39,687 nt of DNA from Glutinoglossum americanum (taxonomy: Eukaryota > Ascomycota > Geoglossomycetes > Geoglossales > Geoglossaceae). Each line of letters opens with the position of its first letter. The first letter of the stretch is position 1. The stretch is taken from contig JAGHQL010000217.1 of the NCBI GenBank assembly GCA_020080175.1, positions 1 through 39,687 on the forward strand, in the 5' to 3' direction. The position numbers and the translations under genes were made by a program. The notes under the pieces were generated by a model, which was given only the letters and a program-made list of their open reading frames with translations, was not told the DNA's origin and ran no database searches. Below, one piece after another: positions 18,861 to 30,127 of the stretch.

Positions 18861-20295
18861 ATGGTACGCAACATTGTCGTTTTGGGCGGCAGCTCCCACC
18901 CGCAACTCAACAATAGAATATGCAGCCACCTCGGCATCCCCCCAGCCAAAATAGTTCTGGCCAAGTTTTCTGTCGGCGAAACCCGTGTTGAGATTGGGGA
19001 GTCCGTGCGAGGAAAAGATGTGTTCATCATCCAATCTGGGGGAGGCAAAGTCAATGATCATCTTATGGAACTCTTAATCACCATCTCAGCTTGCAAGACC
19101 GCATCTGCAAAACGAGTCACTGCCGTGCTACCTCTATTCCCCTACTCCAGACAGAGCGACATTCCTTATAACAAGACTGGCGCTCCGCTTACAAAAGCAC
19201 CTACAAACTTCAATAGGCCTGATTCCTATACTTTCGAGAGCAGGCCACAGACTCCTAACCCAGGCACACCGGAGAGCGTTGGATTAAACGGGAGTACAGA
19301 TGGGTTGCTCAAGCGACTGAGCAAATCACAATTCGAAGATCAAAACGGTTCCCTACCACCTTATGGTTCGCAGAAGGGCCGCTATCCGGGCGCAAGACCC
19401 GGCCCCATGAAGCGAAGCAACACGTCCGACTCCGTAAAGTCAGAGGTGGGGGAAGCCCGGGAGCGCAACAGTTCAACTCAGATGAATGATGATGCACTCT
19501 CCTTTGCGCCTCGTGCAGGCTACAAACAGTGGGTCGCTCAAGCTGGTACTCTTGTTGCCGATCTTCTTACGTGCGCTGGAGCCGATCATATCATCACGAT
19601 GGACTTGCACGACCCACAGTATCAGGGTTTTTTTGACATCCCTGTGGATAACCTCTATGGACGCCCGCTACTCAAGAAATACATTCAATACAGTATTCCA
19701 GACTACAAATCAGCCGTGATTGTGAGCCCGGATGCTGGGGGTGCAAAAAGGGCAACGGCTATCGCCGATGCGTTTGGGATGGACTTTGCCTTGATTCATA
19801 AGGTGTGAAATCCTGAGGACGTTTCATGAGAGGTCAAACTAAGTATATGCTTAAGGAACGCCGTCCAACGCGTATCACTGACCGCCAAAATGCCACCATG
19901 ATGCTTGTCGGAGATGTCGCCAATCGTGTGGCCATTCTTGTAGACGACCTGGCTGACACTTCAAACACCATCACCCGTGCAGCAAAGCTACTAAAGAAAG
20001 AGGGTGCGACAAAGGTGTACGCACTACTTACTCACGGTATATTGAGCGGTGATGCCATTGAGAGGATAAATGCAAGCGCTTTGGACAAGGTAGTTGTCAC
20101 GAACACCATCCCACAAGAGGAAAATCAGAGCCGATGTCCCAAATTAGAAGTACTGGATGTCGGGACAGTGTTTGCTGAGGTATGCCAATCACGTTTGCTT
20201 TTATCTATTGTTGCTGATAGGTGCTATGCCCCATCTAGGCAATCCGAAGAGTGCACCATGGCGAGAGTATCAGCGTACTGTTTCAATACGACTGA
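18861..20295 (+). CDS. Ribose-phosphate pyrophosphokinase (PRPP synthetase) with internal non-homologous insert
   Basis: Exons 18861-19802, 19856-20179 and 20239-20295, giving 440 residues. The enzyme transfers pyrophosphate from ATP to ribose 5-phosphate to make PRPP for purine, pyrimidine, His, Trp and NAD synthesis. Visible motifs are IVVLGGSSHPQLNNRI and FSVGETRVEI near the start, LPLFPYSRQSD (91-100), ITMDLHDPQYQGFFDIPVDN (245-263), VSPDAGGAKRA (288-298) and the PRPP loop ILVDDLADTSNT near 342-353. Between IPYNKTGAP and AGYKQWVAQAG (about 104-218) lies an insert of some 110 residues rich in Pro, Ser, Gly and Arg, at the site of the non-homologous region of yeast Prs1. This makes a Prs1-type, possibly hetero-oligomeric, subunit the best guess. 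A 5' UTR intron is possible. Confidence 0.95.
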
Positions 20296-21943
20296 CCGCT
20301 GATTAGAGAAAAGCTTGGTTAGGCTGCCCTACATGCACGTTTCTATTAAAATTGGGCGTTTATTGGTCAAATTTGGTCAAAAGAGTTGGTTAGAGAATCT
20401 CTAGGTCACACCTAGCTCTACTCTCTCGTCGCCTTATCGTTTCCTTCCGCCCTCCGGGTAGCTTAGATATTTCAACCCTCCCCTCTTTTTTTTTTTTTTC
20501 TTTACTGAATCACGCGGTACATCTCGCAAAAACTGACTTAGGGGGTCGTCAGATTTTCGGGAAATGGGCTTCTGGAAAAAGAAAGATCGGTCCTTTCCCC
20601 ATCCTTTTCTTGCAAAAAAATTTTCTTCTCTTTCTCTCCTTAGTATTTGATATTTCATCATTGAAAGAGCAAAAAGGCTTCATGTACACCAAGTGCTGGG
20701 TTTGGAGCTGAAAGGGGTTTTCTTTCTTTCTGTTTGGGGCAGTCTGTTGTTCACTTGATGAAATATCGGCCTTGTAAACCAGAAGAGGTTACTACTAGGG
20801 GAATGGAATCAACAAATGGCTGCACTTCATATTTTCTCGACTTTTCAATAAAGTAACACACCCGCATCGAGCAAATAACCATTTCATCATCTCATAAGGT
20901 AGATTCTATTAGGGACTATACTAGAGTTCTCTCTTTGTCAGTCATATTAGATGCGAATAGCCAGAATTCTCACGCGCGCTTTGTAGGGACCCTTTTTCGG
21001 AGGAACCGAAAGGGAGGCTACTACGAGAACGGAATCAAAACAACCCGGCTGGCTGCATTCCAACGATTTCTCGACTCACCGGGCCAGTCGCTATATCCGC
21101 CTCGGGCAAAACAGCGGTTCTGTTGACCTGCAGCGTACACTCCATGAGGAGCCATGCTATAGCTATACTGGAGGCGAACACGTAGTAGCTACAACAATCC
21201 TTGCGCGCTTTGTAGAGGCTGTTGCGGATTTAAAACAGGCTGTTGTGGGAACGGGGTTAGTGGCTGGCTGCACTTCGTATTTTCTTGACTTGCCGGTGGG
21301 TTGTTTTATATCCGCTTCGGGCGGAATAACAGTTCTGTCGGTTCGCTTCGTTAAAGAGACTAGACTGTAGTTCTCTTTATTACCTGTACTGGTGGCGGGT
21401 TAGGTAGACGTTTGGCGTATTTGTTTTTCGGTGTAGGGAGTTTCTGCATCACCTCTACCGGACCAGAGTGTTTGGTCGGTCGGGCTTAATTAGGGGTATA
21501 CAGGTTTCAGTATGATTTATAAAAAAGCAAAGCAATAGGGTCACTTCGGCTTCGCCGCCGCTTGAACTTGGAGAGGAGGCCCGGCCGGTAGTTAGGATGT
21601 ATGTATGCACATGCCTACAGCGAGGTAAAGTCTACGATCAGGAAATTGCTTGGTTTTGGGGAGCGTTTTACGCGTTCAATTTTTATTCTATTTTCCCAAA
21701 GCGCCAGATGGGTAGAGATGGGCAACTATTAAGTACATCCCGGGTTGACAGCGCAGGGCTTTCCATCAGCAGAAACAAAATTTATGATATTGTTACGCTG
21801 AAGATCTTTCCCTCATGAGCGCCAAGTCAAGGTTTGTCTCTGGTTTTTTTAGTGAGTTTTCTTGAAGATAATCGAATAGGTGGGCGAGGAGTTGGAAGGT
21901 GTCCGCATCCTTATTCTCTTCGGTTCAGGACCTTGGAATTTGT
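20296..21943. other. Intergenic, about 1.6 kb, with diverged tandem repeats
   Basis: No gene is supported. It lies between two convergent genes. It holds a poly-T tract (about 20487-20499), three diverged copies of a roughly 225-bp repeat (20784-21420, listed separately) and the RPS0 3' flank. Confidence 0.6.
20784..21420. repeat. Three diverged tandem copies of a ~225-bp repeat
   Basis: Copies begin near 20784 (GAGGTTACTACTAGGGGAA), 21014 (GAGGCTACTACGAGAACGG) and 21237 (AGGCTGTTGTGGGAACGGG). All continue with TGGCTGCAYT, then TTTCTCGACT/TTTCTTGACT, then CGCNTCGRGC, and end near a TACTGG-type motif. The second and third also share TATATCCGC and ACAG(C)GGTTCTGT-like segments, and the 20972 and 21202 regions share GCGCGCTTTGTAG. 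The first copy is more AT-rich than the others. No coding frame runs through. Confidence 0.65.
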
Positions 21944-23100
21944 TTACCAGTCCGCCGAAGGAGCTGCGGCCTTGGAGTCAGAAGCTCCCCACTCGGTACC
22001 CCCAGCTTGAGCATTACCCGCACTCCAATCAGCGCCGTCAGCATCCCAACCGGCGGAGGTACCAGCAGGAGCTCCGCTAGCAGCAGCAAAAGCCCCGGCT
22101 GGAGCTCCAGAAACCTCCCAGTCAGAGTTTCCGACAAAGCCAGCTTCAGCAACCGTAGTGCCCGCTTCGTCCGCGCCTGGAACCTTGGCTTCGTCCACAG
22201 CAACATCTTTGGATTCTTCGGCTTCGGGGTCGCGGTAGAAGTAGAGATCGACCATCACATCCCATTCGGCCTCTCTGGAGGCAAGAGTACCACGGAGACG
22301 GAGGACCTCGCGAGCAAGCATCCACCAGACGAGACCGATGGCGTGACGGCCTTTGTTGTTTGTCGGGATTGCAATGTCGACAAATTCGGTGGGAGAGTCA
22401 GTATCGCAAAGGGCGATGACTGGGATGTTGACGTAACTAGCCTCCTTGATGGCCTGGGCATCGGTGCGAGGGTCCGTGACGACGATGAGGCGGGGTTCTT
22501 TGAAGGAGCGGGTGATGTAGTTGGTGAAGTTACCAGGAGTGAAACGGCCAGCGATAGCTACAGCGCCGGTGTGGGCGGCGAACTTGAGTACAGCGCGCTG
22601 GCCGTAGGGGCGGGCGGAAATAACACAAATGTCGGCAGGGTTGTCAACTGCCGCGATGATACGGGCAGCGAGCACAATCTTTTCCCTATAAGTGGAGCGT
22701 TAGAACCAAGAATGGGTTTTAAACAGCAACAACAAGTGCGAATTGTTGGGACGTAAGCTAGCAACTTGACCCATAGCTATAGAGAATAGGGGAGGGGCAT
22801 ATCCAGCTGGTTTCTATGGAAGAGGAGTCATGGGCACATACCAGGTCTTTCCGATATTGATGATATTAAGACCGTCTGGTCTTGTCTTCCAGAGATACGG
22901 TTCCATGTGCACCTAAACCTCTGAGTTAGCTTTCTTACATTCTAAATAGAAATACTGGAGTAGCAAGTTAGGAGCAGTGAGAGAAAGAGAAAAAGCCACA
23001 CCTGCAGGTTTTTCGATCCAATATGAGATTGAGCTGCGAGGAGCATCTCGATGTCCTGAGATGTCGCATTGAAGATAGGTGGAAGATTAGAAGGTGCCAT
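21944..23100 (-). CDS. RPS0: 40S ribosomal protein S0 (uS2, laminin-receptor/RPSA family)
   Basis: Exons 23100-23002, 22912-22842 and 22685-21944, giving 303 residues. The N-terminus [20 protein letters not shown], then [10 protein letters not shown] and [20 protein letters not shown] are diagnostic. The core continues with [44 protein letters not shown] and the [20 protein letters not shown] segment. uS2 sits on the back of the 40S head-body junction and is required for late 20S pre-rRNA maturation. The last 60 residues are an Ala/Gly/Trp-rich tail (repeated W with SAG/GA motifs), as usual in eukaryotic members. Intron 2 is longer than its neighbours (156 nt) but shows no snoRNA boxes. It is head-to-head with the mitochondrial uS15 gene. 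Confidence 0.97.
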
Positions 23101-23361
23101 CCTAGACAGATTTCCGCAACAGGGTATCGGTGTGAGTGGGAATCTAAAGGATCGTCGCCGTGGACCTAAGAATTGGTAAAGGCGAATTGCCGAAATACCT
23201 TGGTGGGGCTAGGGCTAGGACTGCCCTCCAAGAATAGCATGTGACTTGAGCCTCACACTAATCGGGTTTAGAGTCTTGGCAGCCTTGGCAGAGGGGAGAT
23301 TGAAAAATGATTTGATCGAACTTGCTTCCTACTATTAGACGGTGTCTGGTATTCCTCAGAG
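23101..23361. promoter_or_regulatory. Divergent promoter shared by cytosolic RPS0 and mitochondrial uS15m
   Basis: 261 bp between start codons. It contains a repeated GGGCTAG motif (GGGGCTAGGGCTAGGA at 23205-23220), reminiscent of telobox-like elements. The link between that motif and ribosomal protein gene control here is inference. Confidence 0.5.
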
Positions 23362-24424
23362 ATGCCGCCGCGATTACCGCTAACCAGATATCTACGGATA
23401 CCGAATGGTACTATGACTGCATTTCTAGTTTACTCTCAAAAATATAGTTATTAACTCGTCTTCACGTTTAGGCTCGTTCCAACAGGGGGCAGCTCCTCAA
23501 TTAACACGTATAGTTGCACCCATTTCGTGCCCGAGTCGACCTTTCTCTACAACCTCAGTGGACAAGGCAAAGGTGGGGGAGCGGAGACATCGGGATCCGT
23601 ATGCATTAGCCCAGGCACATCAAAGGAAGGTGGCAAATCTCGCTCGGCAGGAGGTTTTGCAAAAAGAACGAGCTGCGGCTCTTGGTGATCCTGTTCGGGG
23701 GATTACAACGCCTTTTATCGAAAGCCTTGACTATGCAGTGCCACATGCAGCCATTCCGACGGATACTTCTACATCTCGGTCACCAAGCACCTCCACTCGG
23801 CGTGAACCCCATCTCAATTACTTTTTGACCCCATCAGAGGTCCAAAGATCATTGGAATACTCCTACAATCTTACAAAGCCGCCGGTTGCCAGCAATCGGA
23901 ATATCGTTGATCCGGCAAGAGAAGCTGAGCGTGCACGGGTGCATGCGGAACGACATGAGAACGCTCAGAGGGCTATTTCACGCATTGTCAGCTTGGAGAA
24001 TGGCAACAGCAAAGACAGGACGCGGGCCAACGTACAAAAATGCATTGACGTCTTCGGGAGACACAACACAGACAAGTATCTTACACCAAGGTCACCATCT
24101 ATTGTCTCACGTGATTCCCCTCTATCGCCTCCCCCGGAGAAGACGCCACGCGCCGGGCCAGACACAGGCTCACCAGAAGTTCAGGTAGCAATACTTACGG
24201 CAAAGATTCGAGTATTGGCAAATCATCTAGAGGGACAGGGCGGAAGAGAGGCGGGTGGCAAGAACGACAAGCACAACAAGCGCAATCTGCGACTCTTGGT
24301 ACACCGGCGTCAGAAAATGCTTAGGTATATGAGAACTAAGGAGAGGGGCGGCGAGAGATGGCAGAATCTAGTTCAGACTTTGGGTTTAACAGATGGGACA
24401 TGGAGAGGTGAAATCAGCTTATAA
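23362..24424 (+). CDS. Mitochondrial small ribosomal subunit protein uS15m
   Basis: Exons 23362-23407 and 23472-24424, giving 332 residues. The second exon alone is open further back, but the conserved-looking start is the ATG at 23362: MPPRLPLTRYLRIPN joins at a phase-1 intron to GSFQQGAAPQLTR. This N-terminus is basic and Ser/Thr-rich without acids, as expected for a mitochondrial targeting sequence. The S15 domain is C-terminal (about 215-305): DTGSPEVQVAILTAKI, then KHNKRNLRLLVHRRQKMLRYMR, which binds the central domain of the small-subunit rRNA. The long Glu/Arg-rich N-terminal extension is usual for fungal uS15m (yeast Mrps28). The promoter is shared with RPS0. Confidence 0.93.
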
Positions 24425-25296
24425 GGGTATTCTGGTCCTATCAAAATTACGTGTATAACATAAATATTTATCGATCTTGCGTCTTACCCACTATTAGGGT
24501 TACCTAGTTGTAAGTTACAGCGCAGACAATGCAAAACATCAGACTTTCAGTTCAGACAAACCGTCTGTCCAGGTATATGCATAACGGGTACAAAGCTTCT
24601 TGCATGCGACTCGGTCATTCGCTCGTTTTCTCTAAAGATGCGAGTCGCGGTTCTGAAATCCGGAGGTTTCTCGGTTGGCTGTCCGAACTCCACGTGCAAA
24701 ACTCGCTTTGCTACCCAGCTTCCTTGGCACCCACACTCGCTAAAATTCTGCCCGATCCTGCAGGGAACAACACCTCAACACCATAACGCCGCAACAACAT
24801 CCTTCTTTAAACCCACCATTCTCTCACGTTGCGCAGGATATCGCAGACAGAACGTATCGCCAATTCCTTTCTGGGTGAGCTCATTTGTTGCGCCCGTGTG
24901 CTGCCGCTGCTCCGTTCTAATCCTTCCCCCCGCTCCTACTTCCATTGTTGTTAGTCGTTGTCCGCAACGTTGGGTCCACATCGTCTGTTCGTCCCATTAT
25001 CTCATCGTTGCATCGTCGCATCGTCGCGTCAGTTTTGGCATCAGCTAGACATCGATCGCCATAGCAACCCCATAAACAACATAACAACAACCAACAGCAT
25101 ATAAAGCGCGTCTTTCCCACCACAACTTCCTTCCTTCCTTCCTTCCTTCATCCACACTCGCTCCTCCACAATCCATCTACATCTCCATACTTGTTGCTCT
25201 GCAACTGCATACCATTTCATTCGACTTTCAAAGGTCTGAATTACTTCAATCCTCCATTCTTTAACCTTTATCCTTTCCCATCACACACAATTCGCA
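24425..25296. other. Intergenic / upstream region of the disordered-protein gene
   Basis: 872 bp without a supported gene. It contains CT-rich DNA and a CTTC microsatellite (about 25126-25149) in the presumed core promoter or 5' UTR of the gene starting at 25297. Confidence 0.5.
25100..25105 (+). promoter_or_regulatory. Candidate TATA box
   Basis: TATAAA about 197 bp upstream of the ATG at 25297, followed by a CT-rich stretch with a CTTC repeat. This is the typical arrangement of a fungal core promoter with a pyrimidine-rich start region; function not shown. Confidence 0.4.
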
Positions 25297-28200
25297 ATGC
25301 CTAGAACATCAGCGAAGCTGAGGAAGGCGAAGCCGAAAACCACTGTGATGGCTGCAGGCGCGTCTGCAAGAGTAACTAGGAGCACCAAAGCCAAGGCTGC
25401 TAGTACGACGGCTACCGCCACCGCCCCCGCCCCCGCCCCTACCGCCACCTCTGCCACCGTCGCGTCCTCTACCGCGGTTGCTACCCCCACCACCGCCGCC
25501 CCTACCGCCGCCCCTGCCGCCGTCGCGTCCTCTGCCACGGTCGTTCCCTCCGCCGCCGCTCCTGCCGCAAGCGGACCTCAGAGACCACCCGGAAGAGCTC
25601 TTAGAAGCCGGGGCGCATGTTCACCGAACATGAGCTTGGAAAAGCTGCAACAGCTAACTAGAAAGCCAAGGAAACCACGCGGCTTTTCTATTCCCAAGCC
25701 CATCGAAGAAGACGCCGCCAGCCAAGAGCATGCTGGAGAGACAGCCGACGAGACGACCGGCGAAACAACCGGCGCTACAACCGGCGAAAGTAGCGGAGAA
25801 GTTCAGACTGGGGAAAGCGCCAGTGAAAGCGTCGTATACCAGATTGATGAGTCTGTGACCGGTGCCGTCTCCACTGATCAAGACCCATCAGGGAATGATT
25901 TCGATGGTGAGGTAGATACAAGCCACCACGCTCCAACCCCATCCCCTAGTCAAGTGTTCTCAGCACAAGTGCCGTCTGCACAAGTGTTGCCAGAACAGAT
26001 GCTGCCAACACAAGTGTCGCCGACACAAGTCTTGACAGAACCGGTGTTGCCAACACCAGTCTTGCCAGCACAAGTCTTGCCGGCACAAGTCTTGCCAGCG
26101 CAAGCCTTGCCGGCAGAAGAGCTGTCAGAACTAGTGTTGCCGTCACCAGTGTCATATGTACCACTGGGGCCGGTACAGATGTCGATAGAGCGAGTGTTCC
26201 GAGCACGTTCATTGCGAGCGCCAGTTGCAGCACCGTGGTACATTGATCAAGCTGTTCAAACTGAACTGCCACCACCCTGCACTGGTGCTGAAGGCAACTT
26301 GGCCGCGAAGGTCACAACTGTCGTCGGTTACACAACAAGTAGCCCTAGAGAGTTTTCATCTTTCCGTACGCAGGGACTCATTCTTACTCGGGAAGAATTA
26401 GAACTCATCCTCGATCACCGGAAGTCCAAGAAGCTTCGCCGCGCCCGCAGAGCCAAGGCGAGAAATGCCACCGACTGGCAATCTATTTTCTACGGATCCG
26501 CAGACCTTCCTGACGATAACGCGGCAGACACGAATACGTTCTTGCGAGATGGTGATCCTCTGATCAACGACGAAACTCTGCAACTACACGACCTCTTCCC
26601 GGACGCAGAAGACCTCAAGTGGATCACGGGCAATGCAAGCTTCTTCCAGGATCCACTGCCCTTCAAGCCGGAAGTTGAGCTGAATGACGTTTCTATGCAT
26701 GACGTTTCTATGCTCGACGTGGCAGACGAAAGCCTTGATGGAAGCCCAGGGACTTTTTCTGACAGAGTTCGCCGAAGGGTAAGTCGCCCTTGCTGCCACA
26801 CACCTCATATTAACGCTAACTCGGTATATAGGGATCTGCGGGTTCCACACCTGGACCTGAGAATAGAAACGAGCAAGCCGTCTCAGCGGTTACCCCACAG
26901 CCAGCAACCCCGAAAGTCACCACTCCGCTGAACAAAACCTGGGGAATCTTTAGTCTATCCAACACTATTGCGCGGGGACTTACATCTACAGTTTCGTCTC
27001 TGCTTGGGCAAAGCCAACAGGCTGTGAACAACACCAACCCAGAAGACACACCATCAGCTCAGCAGGCTGTAACGGCGTTGGAAAATGTTGCTAGGTTAGA
27101 CGGCCAGGGTAGCGCTAAGAGAGTTAGGTTAGATGGCCAGGATAACTCTAAGGGTGTTAAGCGGCCTCGCAAGAATGAGGAGGAGCCAGAGCATACTGCT
27201 CGTTTGCAGCAAGATCTCCAGCGAGTGAAGCAGACGGAGGCAAAACGTCAAAAGTACGAAGCCTCACCCAGATCCTCAAGAGTCAAGCGCACACCTCCCA
27301 TCAGAGCGCTTAGCTCGCTGAGAAACGTCAGCACTTGCAGAGTGTCTAGCACTCTCCAAATGGAGTCACCGTTCACAAAGAAGCGCAACTACTACTCTAC
27401 ACCCGGCAGTTACAGTCTTCCAGAAGAACTCTTTGATTCAAGCGAGTCAGACGAGCCGGTTACTTCCCCTGAGAGAGCGTCACCCTCAAAGGAAAAGGCA
27501 ACCTCCAGAAAGAGAGTCTCTACTAGCAGCGCAGAGAGACCCGCGAAGAAGCCCAAAGTTGTACCCCCTGTCACTCCAAGAAAATCACCACCCAGGACGA
27601 CAAAACCCGTGAAGGAGAAGAGACTTTTCTCACCCCCTCCAGGAGCAAGCTATGGCTTATCTGATGCATTCTACGACTACACCAGTAGCGAAGACAGTGA
27701 TGACGATGGCGTAGAAGGAGAAGTGGTGCGAGAAGTGGTACGTCCATCACATGACACTATTATGTCGGATACGCCACAAACTACTACGACTAAGCCTCCG
27801 CAATTTCTTACACCATCCCGACAAGATCCACAAGTGGTAGACAATCGCGAAGACACATGGACAAAGCCACCCCCACCACCCCCCACACCTGCGCACGCAA
27901 AGCTACCAGGCGATAGAGTCGCTGAAGCCACTGAAAACCCCGCACTCGCAAAGGCGAGATCTCTTACCGAACAGTACAAGCCTGCAAACCCCAGTCGTTT
28001 ACGGCGCGTGAGCATACTCTCCGCATCCACGGCATCTCCTACCCCATCCCCACGTGCACGTCTGGAGGACCTTGCAGGACAGGATGAATGGCCTCAGCAA
28101 AGAGAGACTCAGCAAGAAGCTCGCGAAGAAGAGACTCGTGGAGAAGAGGAGACTGGTATTGAATCCAACGGCCGTGATGGCGGTTATTCGTCACAGTTAG

Positions 28201-28355
28201 TGTGGTCAGAAAAGGACGTTTTCGGACTCAATATCGACCCTGAGGTCCTCAGAGCGCTAAACGACAACTGGACGAAAGAGGATGAAGAACGTGCCTACAA
28301 GGACTGGGCCCCTTTTTTCGAAGAGTTCAAAAAGAATAACGAGCTCTCTGCTTAA
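25297..28355 (+). CDS. Large, mostly disordered protein of unknown function (about 1001 aa)
   Basis: Two exons, 25297-26778 and 26832-28355, joined in phase 0 (GTAAGT...TATAG). The N-terminus is basic (MPRTSAKLRKAKPK) and runs into an Ala/Thr/Pro-rich low-complexity stretch (about 35-95). Around residues 217-285 lie imperfect pentapeptide repeats of the type (A/T)QVLP. A short ordered-looking part follows (ILTREELELILDHRKSKKLRRARRAKARN, then SIFYGSADLPDD). The second half has many basic patches and two related acidic motifs (SYSLPEELFDSSESDE and SYGLSDAFYDYTSSEDSDDD). The C-terminus is conserved-looking and aromatic (SQLVWSEKDVFGLNID, then DEERAYKDWAPFFEEFKK). Basic patches suggest a nuclear protein with phosphorylatable acidic sites; this is inference. 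I do not recognise the family. Confidence 0.75.
25952..26150 (+). repeat. 15-bp coding minisatellite (QVLP-type pentapeptide repeats)
   Basis: About a dozen imperfect 15-bp units of the pattern CA(A/G)GT(C/G)TTGCC(A/G)(A/G)CA within the coding exon, translated as AQVLP, TQVSP, TPVLP and similar. Units near 26060-26115 are most alike, which suggests recent expansion. Length stays in frame. Confidence 0.8.
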
Positions 28356-30127
28356 GATATGGAATATGTGTGTGGTTTTGTTTGGAGCAACGAAACTCAC
28401 GCTTGGTTGAAAGAAACTGAAGTTCGTGTTGGCCGAGTATTGGCCTGCTTCTTTTTCTTCGAAACACTCCTGTCTCGACGCAGCCTATTACGGCTTCTTC
28501 ATGTTTCCGGCATGTAGATTTATGTTCAGTTTGTGTGTTCTTGATTGGTTCCTTTTCAGTATGGCTGACATTACCTCACCGTTGAGCGAAGGGCATCCCG
28601 GAGTCTCCGGTGAGGTTTTGCTGCTGCCTTGTGGTTTATAGCAAGCTTTACATGAGCCGTTGAGCGAAGGGATAACCTGGAGTTTCCGGCGATGTTTTGC
28701 TGCTGCCTCATGATCTCTGGCGAGCTTTACATGACCCGTTGAACGAAGGGACAACCTGGAGTTTCTGGCGATGTTTTGCTGCTGCCTTGTGATCTCTAGC
28801 GGACATTACACGAGCCGTTGAACGAAGGGACAACCTGGAGTTTCTGGCGATGTTTTGCTGCTCCCTTGTATCTATACCGATCATTATGCCAACCGTAGAA
28901 CGAAGGGGTAACCTGGAGTTCCGGTAGTGTCTTGTGCTGCCTTGTCACTAAAGGGATTATTCATTTTTCGTTTCGCCCTTGCCTTCGTTGTTGGTATTAC
29001 TGTGTTTCACTTTCTCACTGGCTGTTTGTGTGTATGACCTGAGGGTCTTTGTGTGTTCTTGTTACACAGCCGGTGAGTGAGGTTAGAAAAAGCTTTATAA
29101 TCCATTCTTCATGCAATTTTTCTTGTCTTGTTCATCAGCCGTTTGTATGACCTGAGGGCACAACGATTGAGCAAGAAGGGAAAGTTCTGTAATTTCTTTT
29201 TCGTAATACATTTCCTCTTTGTGGTCCATCGATTTCTGTATTTGGCCCAAGAGAGGGGTCTGGTAGTGTGTTTGCCCCATACACCGATAATTAGATGGGG
29301 CGCCCTTAATCCCTAATATGTTTTTCTCTTACTCCATACGAACCGATGAACAGATATAGATGGACACGCTCCATATTGTTTCATTTGGCGTCCCACACGA
29401 TTTTCTTTTTCCTTTTCTTCTTTCCCCAAAATCATCGGTTGTTCTTTTGTGGCCCAGGTGGGTAAGGGTCTTCCTTTTGTAGTGCGCGCATACAACCGGC
29501 GATTAGATAGATATGGGGATTGCTAGCTTATGAATGATTGCTCAATAGAACATATATTCTTACCATACACGCTGCTCCAAAAAAATGCTTATGTGAAATA
29601 CGTGACATTATAGAAAGGCTTCTTGTGCAGAGTGGTTTGGTGATGGAGATGTGAAATGCTTGACGTTGATTAGATGGAGGGGTGATGGCGTCTTTGGCTA
29701 TAGGGGAGGTGGATGCTTCTTTTGCGTGGCATGGGAATACTCAAGGCAGGGGAGGGAGAGGCGTTGTGGATGTACTGGTAGAGATGCCCAAGGTAATTAA
29801 TTGAGGGTATTTCCTACGGGTTTTTTTTAAAGAAAAATTCCGTCCTCCAATTTTGGAAGTTATCTTTGCGGGTCTCAATTTCCCTCTTGGTAAGAGTTAG
29901 CAACATTTCCCCCCTGTTAGCCGTGGAGGGAATTACGCCAATTCTATCCTTATATATGCAACAAACGTGCAAAGATCTGGAAAGGGTTATCACCCAGATG
30001 GGCCCGGCTAGGTAGATGAACTTGCTCCCACTCTTCTATATGTATATTAGATACAAATATATAAGTCTAGGTCAAGATATTTAAGGGAGGTAGGAGGGAA
30101 TGGATTGCGTTGATTACGAAATGCTAA
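28356..30127. other. Intergenic, about 1.8 kb, with a tandem repeat array
   Basis: No gene is supported. Between two convergent genes lie a 79-bp tandem array (28579-28950, listed separately), further scattered relatives of its start (CCGGTGAGTGAGG, CCGATGAACAG, CCGGCGATTAG between 29070 and 29510), a twice-repeated TATGACCTGAGGG (near 29033 and 29146), and AT-rich DNA to 30127. Confidence 0.55.
28579..28950 (+). repeat. 79-bp tandem repeat array, five copies
   Basis: Units start at 28579, 28657, 28736, 28815 and 28893 (spacing 78-79 bp). Each begins CCGTTGARCGAAGGG, continues with ACCTGGAGTTTCYGG and GTTTTGCTGCTGCCTTGTG, and ends ACATGAG or similar. Copies 2-4 are most alike; the outer copies are more diverged. 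In copy 1 CCGGAG-T-CTCCGG is a perfect short palindrome. It lies directly 3' of the disordered-protein gene and could be part of its 3' UTR. Confidence 0.85.

Noticed and set aside
23558-23560. GTG start for uS15m
   Set aside because: An upstream exon from the ATG at 23362 splices in frame and provides a mitochondrial targeting sequence.
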